Shown here: one piece after another, positions 26,915-37,058 of the stretch
Position numbering within the stretch: the first letter of the stretch is position 1
How the letters are laid out: every line of letters starts with the position of its first letter
Source of the DNA: Procambarus clarkii
Taxonomy: Eukaryota > Arthropoda > Malacostraca > Decapoda > Cambaridae
NCBI RefSeq assembly: GCF_040958095.1
Contig: NC_091158.1
Span: 38,973,308-39,037,307 of the forward strand
DNA length: 64,000 nucleotides
Direction: 5' to 3'
Position numbers and translations under genes: made by a program
The notes under the pieces: generated by a model
Told to the model about the DNA's origin: nothing
The model's input: only the letters and a program-made list of their open reading frames with translations
Databases searched by the model: none

Positions 26915-27175
26915 ATTTCCACGTGACCACCATTTTCACATGCTGATAAACAGTAATTTCCTCACGATACCAAACCGTCATTTTCACTGAATAACAGACT
27001 ATCATTTTCCTATAATAACAGACCATTATTTTCCTATAATAACAGACCATTATTTTTCACACGATTGCAAACTATCATTTGTATACGATAAGAGAACACC
27101 ATTTCCAAATGATAACAGTCCAACATTTTCATACGATAGCAGTCCAATATTTCTACGTGATAACCTGCCTTCGAC
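26915..27175. repeat. Degenerate tandem repeat, about 24 bp
   Basis: Units of the form ataacagaccattattttcc(tat) repeat, best preserved at 27000-27060 with a 24-bp spacing and decaying on both sides. Confidence 0.7.
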
Positions 27176-27814
27176 GCTTGCCATGCATACTACGTATTAA
27201 TAATGATGTGTGCAGGACTGTGAGTATATATTTTGTTTCGTTTTGGCTGCTCTGGCACCGTATGAATATCAGTAACAAGGGAGAAAGAAGATTAGTCTCC
27301 AAGAGATAAAGAATGACGTTTATCTCTCCTGGTGAAAGTTTTCGGTGGGTAGCAAGTTTCTCACGATTTGTGGAGCGTCAAGCTAGACCTAGTGATCGAA
27401 ACACACTCGAGTAACGTTGAATTAATTTAACGTTATATCCACGTTGAATCAATGATACCGACTTTCGTTTACCCAACATGTACCCATTTTGAAGGGGTTC
27501 TGTCCCACAAGAAATGTTCGTACCTCGACAAGCATATCAACTCCAATGCTTATTTTGTAAGAGAAATTTTGCCGGGCTTCTCAATTTCCCAAACCATCAA
27601 ATTTGCTACACTGGATTCGATGGCGTATATTGTGCTGCATTTAGTGCGAGGACTGGCCACAGCCTTGACCAGTCCTCGAAAGTGACGACACTGTCCCCTG
27701 GTCTCTCTGTTCTCTTGCCTGCTGGAGAATTTCAATTTGATCATATGAAAGTGCGTGAAATGCAGTCTCACAGAACTACCTTCCATTCCCTTTTTAAAAG
27801 AGACAAATGTATGT
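27176..27814. other. No gene seen
   Basis: Overlapping short frames at 27452-27816 have no domain and no coding signature that I can defend. A short inverted pair, ggactggcc/gaccagtcc, lies at 27650-27677. Confidence 0.4.
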
Positions 27815-27912
27815 GAATGCATGTGTGTGTGTATATATGTATGTATACATGTATGTATATATGTATGTGTACATATATATGTGTGTGTGTATGTATATGT
27901 ATGTATATAAAG
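27815..27912. repeat. (TATG/TGTA)n microsatellite
   Basis: Compound tetranucleotide run of gtatgtatatatgtatg type. Confidence 0.9.
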
Positions 27913-28854
27913 TACATATGGAAGCTGATCAGAATTACATTTCACCTTTGTAAATGCACATTAATGACACTATGTAAAAGACACATCGAACACTTTATGT
28001 AGGGCATACGTAAATCTGTGTATCTATGTATTTACGTTTGTAGGTTAGCTTAGCATTTTAAAAGCACCGAATGTGGTTGATTGTTCAATAAACCCTTGAA
28101 CTATATGTTTAACACATCTCTAACCCTGTCCATGGAGGACAGAAGAAAATGTATATATACTGGTTAGCATTGTAAATGTGTGGCCACGTTTGTGGTAGAA
28201 AATAAATAAAAAAAATCGCTTTTTACAAGCGTGAAGAGAACTGCTATATTATTGTTTAATGCAAAAATCTAAAATACAATAAAATCTCATGTCTAGCCGG
28301 GTCAGAAAGATTCAAGATTCACTTCCATCAAAGTTGCTTTTACCCTCATCTTTTCCTCTTGAGAAATTCGATAATTGTGAAGTTGGATATCAACATCTTG
28401 GAATCCCAGGAAGACGGTGCCCTGCTCATTCCTATGTCTTCGTCCTTTTTCCTCTTCATCCTCTTTTTTTTTCATCTCCTCACCTTCCCTCCTTACCTAC
28501 ATCTTTTCCGTCATCCCTTCAACCTTCTCTCTTCCTTCTATCTACCCCTGTCGAGGAAAAAAACGACCCCATTTACTTATTTTTTAAAACAGTATGAAAC
28601 TAATTGTGTTCTTGTTCTTGTACTAATTAATTAACCAATACTAACACAAATTAATTTAGTAACTCGTTCAAAGAAAACGAGATTACAGTGGAAATTTTTC
28701 TTAAACAAAGGATATTATTGCCCCTCCTCTAAAATTTCTACATTCCATATAAATCCGATAATTGGGGAGGGGGTCATTTTTTTTATTCTTGATGCCTCTG
28801 TTCACCTAGCAGTAAATATATACCTGCGAGTTAAACGGCTGACTTCTAGACATT
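27913..28854. other. No gene seen
   Basis: AT-rich, with a pyrimidine-rich tract at 28440-28560. The 102- and 91-codon frames over this tract overlap each other and reflect the composition bias. Confidence 0.45.
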
Positions 28855-29222
28855 GCTATGGTCCCAGAACTAAGAGGCATGAGTTACAAGGAAGGGCTGC
28901 GAGAAATGTACCTCACGACAATGGAAGGCAGAAGAGTAAAGGGAGACATGATCACTAACTACAAAATTCTCAGAGGAATTAACAACGTAGATATGGAAAA
29001 CTGTTTAACACGAGGGGGGGGGGGGTACGTGAGCAAGGGGAACACAGGTGGAAACTGAGTAGCCAAATGAGCCACAGGGACGTTAGAAAGAACTTTTTCA
29101 GTGTCAGAGTAATTAACGGATGGAATGCATTAGGCAGTGATGTGGTGGAGGCTGACTCCATACACAGTTTCAAGTGTAGATATGATAGAGCCCAGCAGGC
29201 TCAGGAACCTGTACGCCTGTTG
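28855..29222 (+). pseudogene. LINE ORF2 C-terminal fragment (CR1-like)
   Basis: The first frame reads ELRGMSYKEGLREMYLTTME, RRVKGDMITNYKILRGI; after a G-run at 29012-29024 the second frame reads RKNFFSVRVINGWNALGSDV and SIHSFKCRYDRAQ. This succession (RR-x-RGD-x-I-x-x-YKI, then RxxFFSxRVxNxWN and S-x-x-SFKxxxD) is the usual end of CR1-type LINE ORF2 proteins. The reading frame changes across the 13-base G homopolymer. A trinucleotide tail follows at once, consistent with a LINE 3' end. It is a different family from the LINE at 33626. Confidence 0.8.
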
Positions 29223-29224
29223 AT

Positions 29225-29243
29225 TAATAATAATAATAATAAC

Positions 29244-29297
<54 letters not shown>
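29225..29297. repeat. (AAT)n microsatellite, LINE tail
   Basis: About 24 AAT units with one AAC, starting directly after the LINE fragment; probably its 3' tail. Confidence 0.93.
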
Positions 29298-29439
29298 TTA
29301 TTTAGGAACAGTACTTACATAGTTGCAGCGTTCTATCATTTGGAATGGATTGCAATGGATTGACAGTTGAGAGGCGGGACCAAAGAGCCAGAGCTCAACC
29401 CCCGCAAGCACAATTAGGTGAGTACAACTAGGTAAGTAC

Positions 29440-30008
29440 ACAATCCAACTAGCGACAATCCAACTAGCGACAATCCAACTAGCGACAATCCAACTAGCGA
29501 CAATACAACTAGCGACAATCCAACTAGCGACAATACAACTAGCGACAATCCAACTAGCGACAATCCAACTAGCGACAATCCAACTAGCGACAATCCAACT
29601 AGCGACAATACAACTAGCGACAATACAACTAGCGACAATACAACTAGCGACAATACAACTAGCGACAATACAACTAGCGACAATCCAACTAGCGACAATA
29701 CAACTAGCGACAATACAACTAGCGACAATACAACTAGCGACAATACAACTAGCGACAATACAACTAGCGACAATACAACTAGCGACAATCCAACTAGCGA
29801 CAATACAACTAGCGACAATACAACTAGCGACAATACAACTAGCGACAATACAACTAGCGACAATACAACTAGCGACAATACAACTAGCGACAATCCAACT
29901 AGCGACAATACAACTAGCGACAATACAACTAGCGACAATACAACTAGCGACAATACAACTAGCGACAATACAACTAGCGACAATACAACTAGCGACAATA
30001 CAACTAGC
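29440..30008. repeat. 15-bp minisatellite, about 38 units
   Basis: Units caactagcgacaatM, where the last base is C or A. They are otherwise almost invariant over about 570 bp. The 15-bp unit is divisible by three, which creates two long minus-strand frames (SLVVL and ASCIV repeats) that I do not call genes. Confidence 0.96.
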
Positions 30009-30210
30009 TACCAGAACATTAAAACAAAAGAGGAGACATAATATTTTATTATCCAAAGTCTGCTTTTCAAGCAATTAAAAACTTCTGGAAGATCGACAGC
30101 AAGAACCTCATACTAGCAATTATAAATTACTTGATCACTGCATAGAGTAAAGGGTTTCGATCCTCCTTTCTATGGATACCATCACACATAAATATAATCC
30201 ATCATAATGG
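30009..30210. other. No gene seen
   Basis: Spacer between the 15-bp array and a SINE. Confidence 0.4.
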
Positions 30211-30444
30211 ATTGCAGTCTTCGTTGCGTAGTGGTAAGACGCTCGCCTGGTGTTCCTCGAGCGCTTTGTCTTGGGTTCGTATCCTGGCCATGGAGGATAT
30301 ATTGGGTGAAAATCCTAAACTGTAGCCTATGTTTAACTCAACAGTAAAATGAGTACTTGGTTGTAAAAACGATTCTTCGTGGGGGTCATATTCCAAGGAA
30401 CATAGGATTAAGGACTTGCCCAAAACGAATCGCTACGCGTACTA
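30211..30444 (+). mobile_element. tRNA-derived SINE
   Basis: The head has an internal pol III promoter: a box A-like tagtggtaagacg at 30229-30241 and box B GGTTCGTATCC at 30274-30284, with a CGCTCG/CGAGCG anticodon-type stem between. The 3' body follows, with the segment ggaacataggattaagg and an ending near gcgtacta. The tRNA fold is incomplete (no good acceptor stem), so this is a SINE head and not a tRNA gene. A foldback MITE begins at 30445, apparently inside the SINE tail; SINE-like sequence may resume at 30645. Confidence 0.7.
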
Positions 30445-30644
30445 CCCCGCCAAACACACACCGAAACTACGACGTTGGTACAACGTTCGAACAAGTTTAA
30501 ACACCTAACTAGTTATAACAACCAATATAGCAAGTTGTAACAACGTTCTAATACGTCATAAAGACGTTAAGCAAAGATGTAACAACTTTATTACAAGTTG
30601 TAACAAGCAGAAAATAAAGACGGTTTGGGTTTGTGTTTCCAGGG
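30445..30644. mobile_element. Foldback MITE-B copy 2
   Basis: Same family as 8496-8714: it begins ccccgccaaacacac, has the shared interior caagttgtaacaacgttcta, and ends gtttccaggg. It is preceded by TA and followed by TA, suggesting a TA target duplication within the SINE tail. Confidence 0.75.
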
Positions 30645-30671
30645 TAATAGCTGTACAAGAATGTAAGAACT

Positions 30672-30673
<2 letters not shown>

Positions 30674-30753
<80 letters not shown>

Positions 30754-30854
30754 ATACATATAGTTGTATATATATAGTTGTATTGTAGTTGTGTAGTTGT
30801 GTAGTTGTATATATATAGTTGTGTTGTAGTATATATATTGTATATATATAGTTG
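30674..30854. repeat. (AT)n and TATAGTTG-rich low complexity
   Basis: Pure AT to about 30750, then repeated ttgtatatatagttg-type variants up to the LINE fragment. Confidence 0.93.
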
Positions 30855-32178
30855 TACTCACCGACCTAAAGAGAATGCAGGACAGGATTGACAAGATTGA
30901 TGCCCATGATGCTCTCTTTCTCCTTACAAGATGCCTGTCTCTCCCTAAGTTGACCTACTTTCTGAGATGTTCTCCATCCTACAGCAGCCCTAAGTTAAAT
31001 GTGTATGACACCCTTCTGAGGTCCATGCTGGTGAAAGTCCTGAACCTGCCATTGGACGACTCTCAGTGGGAGCAAGCAACCCTTCCTGTAAGACTCGGCG
31101 GCCTTGGTGTCCGCACAGCCTCCCAAATTGCTCTACCAGCCTTCCTTTCCTCCTCTCATGCATCGCACGACCTCGTCAGAGATATTTTACCTGCAACCCT
31201 GAGAGATTCAGCAGGAATACACGATCCTGCTTTCACTGAATGATCAAATCAGTGGAATGTTGTTGCAGCCCCAGCAACCATTATAGAGCCAACAAAACAA
31301 CACAAACAGTCCGGCTGGGACCACCCTCTAGTGGAAAAAGTAGCTGATGCCATGCTAAGCGTAGCAACATCAGACACGGAGAAAGCCCGCCTCAGAGCAG
31401 TTCGTGCCCCCCATGCAGGAGACTTCCTCCTGGCAGTACCCATGTCTGCAATGGGCACGCGCCTAGATCCAGAATCCCTTCGTGTAGCAGTGGCCCTCCG
31501 CCTTGGTGCCCCAATTCACACTGAATACAAGTGTATTTGCAACAGGGTGGAAGCAGACCAATACGGACTGCATGGGTTGCATTGCGGAAGCACAAAGGGC
31601 TGGCATGCAAGACACAACGAGGTCAATGACATCATCAAGAGAAGCCTCGTCTCAGCTGGGTGCCCAGCGGAGAGAGAACCTCGTATCCAAGGGGTCCAAA
31701 ACCCGGATTTCCCAGCACTTCGCCCTGATGGCATCACCATATACTCATGGAAGGAGGGTAGACAGTTGGTGTGGGACTACACATGTGTATCTACCCTGGC
31801 TGGCACCTATGTACACTTCGGAGCTGATCAAGCAGGTGGGGCGGCCAACCACAGGGAAACAGCAAAATCACTCAAGTACAGGCGACTGGAAGGTCAATAC
31901 CTCTTTGTTCCCATAGCGTCTGAGACGCATGGCCCCTGGGGCAAGAGTGCCTTGGGATTTCTCAAGGAATTGGGGTCCAAGCTCATTGACGTCACCAGAG
32001 ACCCAAGGGCTTCCAGTTTTTTATTTCAGCGTCTCAGTGTGGCGATCCAGAGGGGAAATGCTTGCTGCGTCCTCGGTTCCTGTCCAGAAGCGGAGGAGCT
32101 TCAAGAGATCCATAACCTTTAGGCATTTGTCTTGTATGTTTTGTAACCTTTAAATACACAATAAAGGAAAAAAAAAAG
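30855..32178 (+). pseudogene. LINE C-terminal half with zinc knuckle and REL-type endonuclease motif
   Basis: One frame runs from 30863 to 32122 with a single in-frame TGA at 31241-31243. Near the start is DLKRMQDRIDKID with LLTRCLSLPKLTYFLR, the RT thumb region. Next come TLPVRLGGLGVR and a Cys/His cluster (CICNRVEADQYGLHGLHC followed by WHARHNEVNDII). Then ALRPDGITIY and LVWDYTC follow, a PD-x-WD pattern like the restriction-like endonuclease of R2-type LINEs. The RT core is missing: the homology starts directly at the AT array. The 3' end has an AATAAA at 32162 and an A-rich run. The RT half of the same element type is at 63235-64000. Confidence 0.8.
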
Positions 32179-32234
32179 GGAAGGGGGTGGTAGGAGAAAA
32201 GCACACAGAAACTGTATTGGAGGGAATACACATT

Positions 32235-32322
32235 CCCTCCAATGCGTTATGTGTGGTTTCCTCCGAGGCTATGGGTCCCCCTTCTTCCAGCCAGAGGTGG
32301 TGCTCCCTTCCCTATATATTAA

Positions 32323-32407
<85 letters not shown>

Positions 32408-32483
32408 GAAGGGAGTACCACCTCTAGCTGGAAAAAGGGGGACCCATAGCCTCGGAGGAAACCACGCATAACGCATTAGAGGG
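32235..32483. repeat. 77-bp inverted repeat around an A20-(AT)n loop
   Basis: Arms 32235-32311 and 32407-32483 are reverse complements with few mismatches. The loop is about 20 A residues followed by about 60 bp of AT. It may be a small foldback element; no coding content. Confidence 0.88.
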
Positions 32484-32498
32484 ACCTATACCAACCTA

Positions 32499-32501
<3 letters not shown>

Positions 32502-32581
<80 letters not shown>
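32502..32581. repeat. (AT)n microsatellite
   Basis: About 80 bp AT dinucleotide directly before a MITE-A copy. Confidence 0.96.
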
Positions 32582-32584
<3 letters not shown>

Positions 32585-32957
32585 GTACCTAGTAGCCAGA
32601 ACGCACTTCTCAGCCTAGTATGCAAGGCCCGATTTGCCTGATAAGCCACGTTTTCATGAATTATTTGTTTTTCGACTACCTAACCTACCTAACCTAACCT
32701 AACCTAACTTTTTCGGCCACCTAACCTAACCTAACCTATTAAGATAGGTTAGGTTAGGTTAGGTAGGGTTGGTTAGGTTCGATCATATATCTACCTTAAT
32801 TTTAACTCCAATAAAAAAAAATGACCTCATACATAATGAAATGGGTAGCTTTATCATTTCATAAGAAAAAAAATAGAGCAAATATATTAATTCAGGAAAA
32901 CTTGGCTTATTAGGCAAATCGGGCCTTGCATAGTAGGCTGAGAAGTGTGTTCTGGCC
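32582..32957. mobile_element. MITE-A copy 2 (right end incomplete)
   Basis: Starts gtcgtacctagtagccag after (AT)n, contains the CCTAA and TTAGG blocks, and its right TIR ends prematurely at gtgttctggcc. A 35-bp palindromic remnant links it to copy 3. Confidence 0.85.
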
Positions 32958-32989
32958 AAACTATGGCCAGAACACAAACTATGTGCGTT

Positions 32990-33376
32990 CTGGCTACCTA
33001 GTAGCCAGAACGCACTTCTCAGCCTACTATGCAAGGCCTGATTTGCCTAATAAGCCAGGTTTTCATGAATTAATGCTTTTTCGACTACCTAACCTACCTA
33101 ACCTAACCTAACATAACTTTTTCGGCTACCTAACCTATCCTAACCTATAAAGATAGGTTAGGTTAGGTTAGGTTGGGTTGGTTAGGTTCGGTCATATATC
33201 TAAGTTAATTTTAACTCCAATAAAAAAAAATTTACCTCATACATAATGAAATAGGTAGCTTTATCATTTAATAAGAAAAAAATTATAGAAAATATATTAA
33301 TTCAAGAAAACTTGGCTTATTAGGCAAATTGGGCCTAGCATTGTAGGCTGAGAAGTGCGTTCTGGCTACTAGGTAC

Positions 33377-33379
<3 letters not shown>
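32990..33379. mobile_element. MITE-A copy 3
   Basis: The left TIR begins around ctacctagtagccag with its outermost bases lost, and the right TIR ends ggtacgac before (AT)n. CCTAA/TTAGG blocks are at about 33085-33190. Confidence 0.85.

Positions 33380-33427
<48 letters not shown>
33380..33427. repeat. (AT)n microsatellite
   Basis: Short AT array that ends directly at a satellite unit fragment. Confidence 0.95.
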
Positions 33428-33430
<3 letters not shown>

Positions 33431-33590
33431 AACAAGCCTGAATGGTCCCCAGGACAATATGCAACTGACAACTCACACCCCAGAAGTGACTCGAACCCAT
33501 ACTCCCAGAAGCAACGCAACTGGTATGTACAAGACGCCTTAATCCACTTGACCATCACGACCGGACATAATGAGGTGATAGCCGAGGCTA
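33428..33590 (-). repeat. 260-bp satellite unit fragment (tRNA-derived), left of the LINE
   Basis: Minus-orientation satellite sequence including the box B and box A regions. It stops at AGGCTA (33585-33590). The unit resumes at AGGCTATTTG from 37059, on the far side of the LINE, so the two pieces were once one unit. Confidence 0.9.
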
Positions 33591-33625
33591 CCTACCTTGA
33601 GGCTACCTTGAGGTGCTTCCGGGGC

Positions 33626-36600
33626 TCAGCGTCCCCGCGGCCCGGTCGTCGACCAGGCCTCCTGGTTGCTGGACTGATCAACCAGGCTGTTAGACGCGGC
33701 TGCTCGCAGCCTGACGTATGAGTCACAGCCTGGTTGATCAGGTATTCTTTGGAGGTGCTTATCCAGTTCTCTCTTGAACACTGTGAGGGGTTTGCCAGTT
33801 ATGCCCCTTATGTGTAGTGGAAGCGTGTTGAACAGTCTCGGGCCTCTGATGTTGATAGAGTTCTCTCTCAGAGTACCTGTTGCACCTCTGCTTTTCAACG
33901 GGGGTATTCTGCACATCCTGCCATGTCTTCTGGTCTCATGTGGTGTTATTTCTGTGTGCAGGTTTGGGACCAGCCCCTCAATTATTTTCCACGTGTAAAT
34001 TATTATGTATCTCTCCCGCCTGCGCTCAAGGGAGTACAGATTTAGGCTCTTTAGTCGGTCCCAGTAATTTAGATGTTTTACTGAGTGGATTCTAGCAGTA
34101 AAGGATCTCTGCACGCTCTCTAGGTCAGCAATTTCTCCAGCTTTGAAAGGGGCTGTCATTGTGCAGCAGTACTCCACTCTAGAGAGCACAAGCGTTTTGA
34201 AAAGTATCATCATCGGTATAGCATCTCTAGTGTGAAAAGTTCTTGTTATCCAACCTGTCATTTTTCTTGCAGTTGTGACGGCTACTTTATTGTGTTCTTT
34301 AAAGGTAAGGTCTTCCGACATGAGTACACCCAGGTCCTTTACATTGCCTTTTCGTTCTATGTTTTGATTTGCCTGCGTTTTGTACGTGGTTTCTGTTTTT
34401 ATATTTTCAATTTTTCCGTAGCGCATGAGCTGAAACTTATCCTCGTTGAATACCATATTATTTTCTGTAGCCCATAGAAAGACCTGATCTACATCTGATT
34501 GGAGGTTTGCCGTGTCCTCTATGTTGCCAACTCTCATGAAAATCCTAGTGTCATCTGCAAAGGATGATACAGTGCTATAGGTTGTGTTCTGGTCTATGTC
34601 CGATATGAGGATGAGAAAAAGTACTGGAGCAAGCACAGTACCCTGGGGGACTGAGCTCTTCACGGTTGATGGGCTGGATTTTATTTTGTTGACTATTACA
34701 CATTGGGTTCTGTCAGTCAGGAAATTGTAGATCCATCTGCCTATTTTCCCGGTAATTCCTTTTGAACGCATTTTATGTGCAATAACACCATGGTCACATT
34801 TATCAAAAGCTTTTGCGAAATCTGTGTAAATTACATCAGCGTTTTGTTTGTCTTCCATAGCATCTAATGCCATATCATAGTGGTCCAGCAACTGCGACAG
34901 GCAAGAGCGCCCTGTTCTGAAACCATGTTGTCCGGGGTTATGGAGATGCTGTGATTCCATGTATTTTGTGATCTTACTTCTTAGCACTCTCTCAAAAATT
35001 TTTATGATATGCGATGTTAGTGCTATCGGTCTGTAATTTTTTGCCTCTGCCTTATTTCCTCCTTTATGGAGTGGTGCTATCTCTGCTGTTTTTAGTATGT
35101 CAGGGATAACGCCAGTATCTAGGCTTTGTCTCCACAGAATGTGAAGGGCCTGCGATAGTGGTTTTTTACAGTTCTTGATGAATATGGAGTTCCAAGAATC
35201 CGGGCCTGGTGCAGAGTGCATAGGCATACTGTTTATGGCTTCTTCAAAATCTAGTGGGGATAGGGCGACGTCTGATATATGATTTGATGTTGGTATCATA
35301 TCCATGAAAAATTCATTTGGGTTATCAATCTTTAGTGCATTTAATGGCTCACTGAAAACAGAGTCGTACTGCTTCCTTAGTAACTCGCTCATTTCTTTGT
35401 TGTCATCTGTGAAAGTTCCATCTCCCTTTCGCAGGGGCCCGATACTAGATGTGGTTTTTGATCTTGATTTTGCATAGGAGAAAAAATATTTCGGATTTCT
35501 CTCTATTTCACTGATGGCCTTTTGCTCTCTTTGCCTCTCCTGGGTTTTGTATGATTCTTGTAGCTTGAGTTCAATTGTTTCTATTTCTCTACCTAACCTT
35601 CTTCGCCGTTCTTGAGATAGGGTGCGACTCTCAAGTTGTTCCGCGATTCGTTTTCTTCGCCTATATAGGGAACGACGTTCCCGTTCCAATCTGCATCTCT
35701 TTCTCTTTTTTCTTAGGGGTATGCGGTTTGAACATATCTCTAGTGCTACTGAGCTTATTTTTTCCAGGCACTGGTTCAGGTTTGCATTTCCTAGCTGTTC
35801 TTCCCAGTTTATTTCTGTGAAGTCCTGGTTTATTTGCTCCCAGTTTATCCGTTTATTATTGAAGTTGAATTTGCTGAAATCTCCTCCACCGGGAATCTGG
35901 ACTGGTTTTGAAGGTCCATTCCCCATGGTTGTCAGAACTTCAATTAAGTTGTGATCTGAGTAACAGGTAATTGTAATCATTATGTTCCCGATCAACTCAT
36001 CATTATTAGTGAAAATGAGGTCCAGCGTGTTCTCCTTCCTAGTTGGTTCTACTATTTGCTGGTTTAAGGCAAACCTATCGCACATCCGTAGCAGGTCATT
36101 TGCATGTGCCTGCTCATTTAGGCTACTTCCTGGTATTCTTTCTGATATTACTGTATTAGCCAGGTGCTTCCATTTCAGGTGCCGTAGGTTGAAGTCCCCA
36201 AGCAGGATGATGTTCGGAGCTGGATTTGTGAGGTTTTCCAAGCAGTGCTCTATTTTCATTAGTTGGTCTTTAAACTGCTGAGGGTTTGCCTCCGGTGACT
36301 TATATACAAGGACAATAACTACATTTAGGATCTCTATTTTGACTATCAGCACTTCCACCAGATCATTTGAGGTGTTTAGCAGCTCAGTACAGATGAGTGT
36401 GTCTTTGATGTAGAGGCTGACCCCACCCTGAAGCCGGTGTTTCCTATCACATCTGAAGAGATTGTATTCTGAGATCCATATTTCACCATCAAGGTAGTCC
36501 TTTGTGTGAGTTTCCGTTAGGGCTGCAAACACTGCATTTGCCTCATGAAGGAGACCATCTATAAAATGAACTTTGTTGGATTTGCGTGTTTTTATACCCT

Positions 36601-36757
36601 GGATGTTGGCAAATATAAATGATGTTATCGTGTTAGTGGAAGTGCTGGATGCTTTAATTGGTGTTAATATCTGAGGCTCTGGTAAGGAGGCCACTGTGTT
36701 TGCGTCCTCTCTAGCATTTGACCGAGTTGGTGGTAGAGTCTGGTCATTTTTAGCCAT
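33626..36757 (-). CDS. LINE ORF2: APE endonuclease-reverse transcriptase
   Basis: An intact 1043-codon frame. The N-terminal AP-type endonuclease (about residues 45-270) shows FANIQG, TETHTKD, a GGVSLYI strand, LLGDFN, LDLIFTN and YSDHN, so the catalytic set is complete. A basic, coiled linker (residues about 360-420, rich in RR and ER) follows. The RT (about 500-800) carries IAPLHKGG, NYRPIALTS, HGFRTGRSC, YTDFAKAFDK, SSVPQGTVLAP and the catalytic FADDTRIF near residue 732. The C-terminal region has the CR1-like GPRLFNTLP and FKRELDKHL. Role: nicks target DNA and copies LINE RNA in target-primed reverse transcription. Start: ATG at 36757, overlapping ORF1 by 94 bp. Exact clade (CR1 or Jockey group) is not resolved by eye. 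No inactivating change is visible. Confidence 0.93.
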   Translation of the reverse strand: MAKNDQTLPPTRSNAREDANTVASLPEPQILTPIKASSTSTNTITSFIFANIQGIKTRKSNKVHFIDGLLHEANAVFAALTETHTKDYLDGEIWISEYNLFRCDRKHRLQGGVSLYIKDTLICTELLNTSNDLVEVLIVKIEILNVVIVLVYKSPEANPQQFKDQLMKIEHCLENLTNPAPNIILLGDFNLRHLKWKHLANTVISERIPGSSLNEQAHANDLLRMCDRFALNQQIVEPTRKENTLDLIFTNNDELIGNIMITITCYSDHNLIEVLTTMGNGPSKPVQIPGGGDFSKFNFNNKRINWEQINQDFTEINWEEQLGNANLNQCLEKISSVALEICSNRIPLRKKRKRCRLERERRSLYRRRKRIAEQLESRTLSQERRRRLGREIETIELKLQESYKTQERQREQKAISEIERNPKYFFSYAKSRSKTTSSIGPLRKGDGTFTDDNKEMSELLRKQYDSVFSEPLNALKIDNPNEFFMDMIPTSNHISDVALSPLDFEEAINSMPMHSAPGPDSWNSIFIKNCKKPLSQALHILWRQSLDTGVIPDILKTAEIAPLHKGGNKAEAKNYRPIALTSHIIKIFERVLRSKITKYMESQHLHNPGQHGFRTGRSCLSQLLDHYDMALDAMEDKQNADVIYTDFAKAFDKCDHGVIAHKMRSKGITGKIGRWIYNFLTDRTQCVIVNKIKSSPSTVKSSVPQGTVLAPVLFLILISDIDQNTTYSTVSSFADDTRIFMRVGNIEDTANLQSDVDQVFLWATENNMVFNEDKFQLMRYGKIENIKTETTYKTQANQNIERKGNVKDLGVLMSEDLTFKEHNKVAVTTARKMTGWITRTFHTRDAIPMMILFKTLVLSRVEYCCTMTAPFKAGEIADLESVQRSFTARIHSVKHLNYWDRLKSLNLYSLERRRERYIIIYTWKIIEGLVPNLHTEITPHETRRHGRMCRIPPLKSRGATGTLRENSINIRGPRLFNTLPLHIRGITGKPLTVFKRELDKHLQRIPDQPGCDSYVRLRAAASNSLVDQSSNQEAWSTTGPRGR

Positions 36758-37058
36758 TCTTCTCCTCCTCCTCTTGCTAAAAAATTATCCCGGTTGATGG
36801 AGTAGTGGCTGTTTTCATAGTGGTAGTCTGTCGGTTTTATTCGCCTGGTGCCTCTTATATGAAAAGCTGGGCATTCAGCATTGAAGCACTCTTTCCTGTC
36901 CAAAGAGTTCTTGCAAATTTCTGGGTGAAAGAATTCACAGCTTTTGGTACATTTACCTGTATTGAGGAGGTTTCTGCACTTTCTAGGGTGATCGTGTGTA
37001 CATGTTCCATTTATTCTTCCCGATTCCCCATGCTTACAGGTTGCCCATCTGTAATGCC
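36664..37058 (-). CDS. LINE ORF1, 5'-truncated, CCCH-type zinc fingers
   Basis: The minus frame enters from the 5' junction at 37058 and runs to a stop at 36664, inside ORF2. The visible part (about 130 residues) holds Cys/His clusters: CKHGESGRINGTCTHDH, CRNLLNTGKCTKSCEFFH and CKNSLDRKECFNAECPAFH. These look like three CCCH-type zinc fingers. LINE ORF1 proteins bind element RNA, and this cluster fits an RNA-binding role. The frame upstream of 37058 is satellite sequence read by chance and is not part of the gene. The N-terminus is lost by 5' truncation. Confidence 0.8.

Larger units (their letters stand above)
33591..37058 (-). mobile_element. CR1/Jockey-type LINE insertion with 6-bp target duplication
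   Basis: The 3.47 kb block between the two AGGCTA copies (33585-33590 and 37059-37064) holds a partial ORF1, a complete ORF2 and a 35-bp 3' UTR. It ends in short caaggtag-type repeats and not in poly(A), as CR1-group LINEs do. ORF1 is open to the 5' junction without a start, so the insertion is 5'-truncated. Confidence 0.85.

Noticed and set aside
28289-28634. Two overlapping plus-strand frames of 102 and 91 codons
   Set aside because: They lie in a pyrimidine-rich tract, overlap in different frames and lack motifs.
29298-30074. 258- and 194-codon frames (ASCIV and SLVVL repeats)
   Set aside because: By-products of the 15-bp repeat, present in two frames of the same strand at once.
30211-30290. 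Functional tRNA gene
   Set aside because: Box A and B are present but the acceptor stem does not pair and a SINE body follows, so it is a SINE head.
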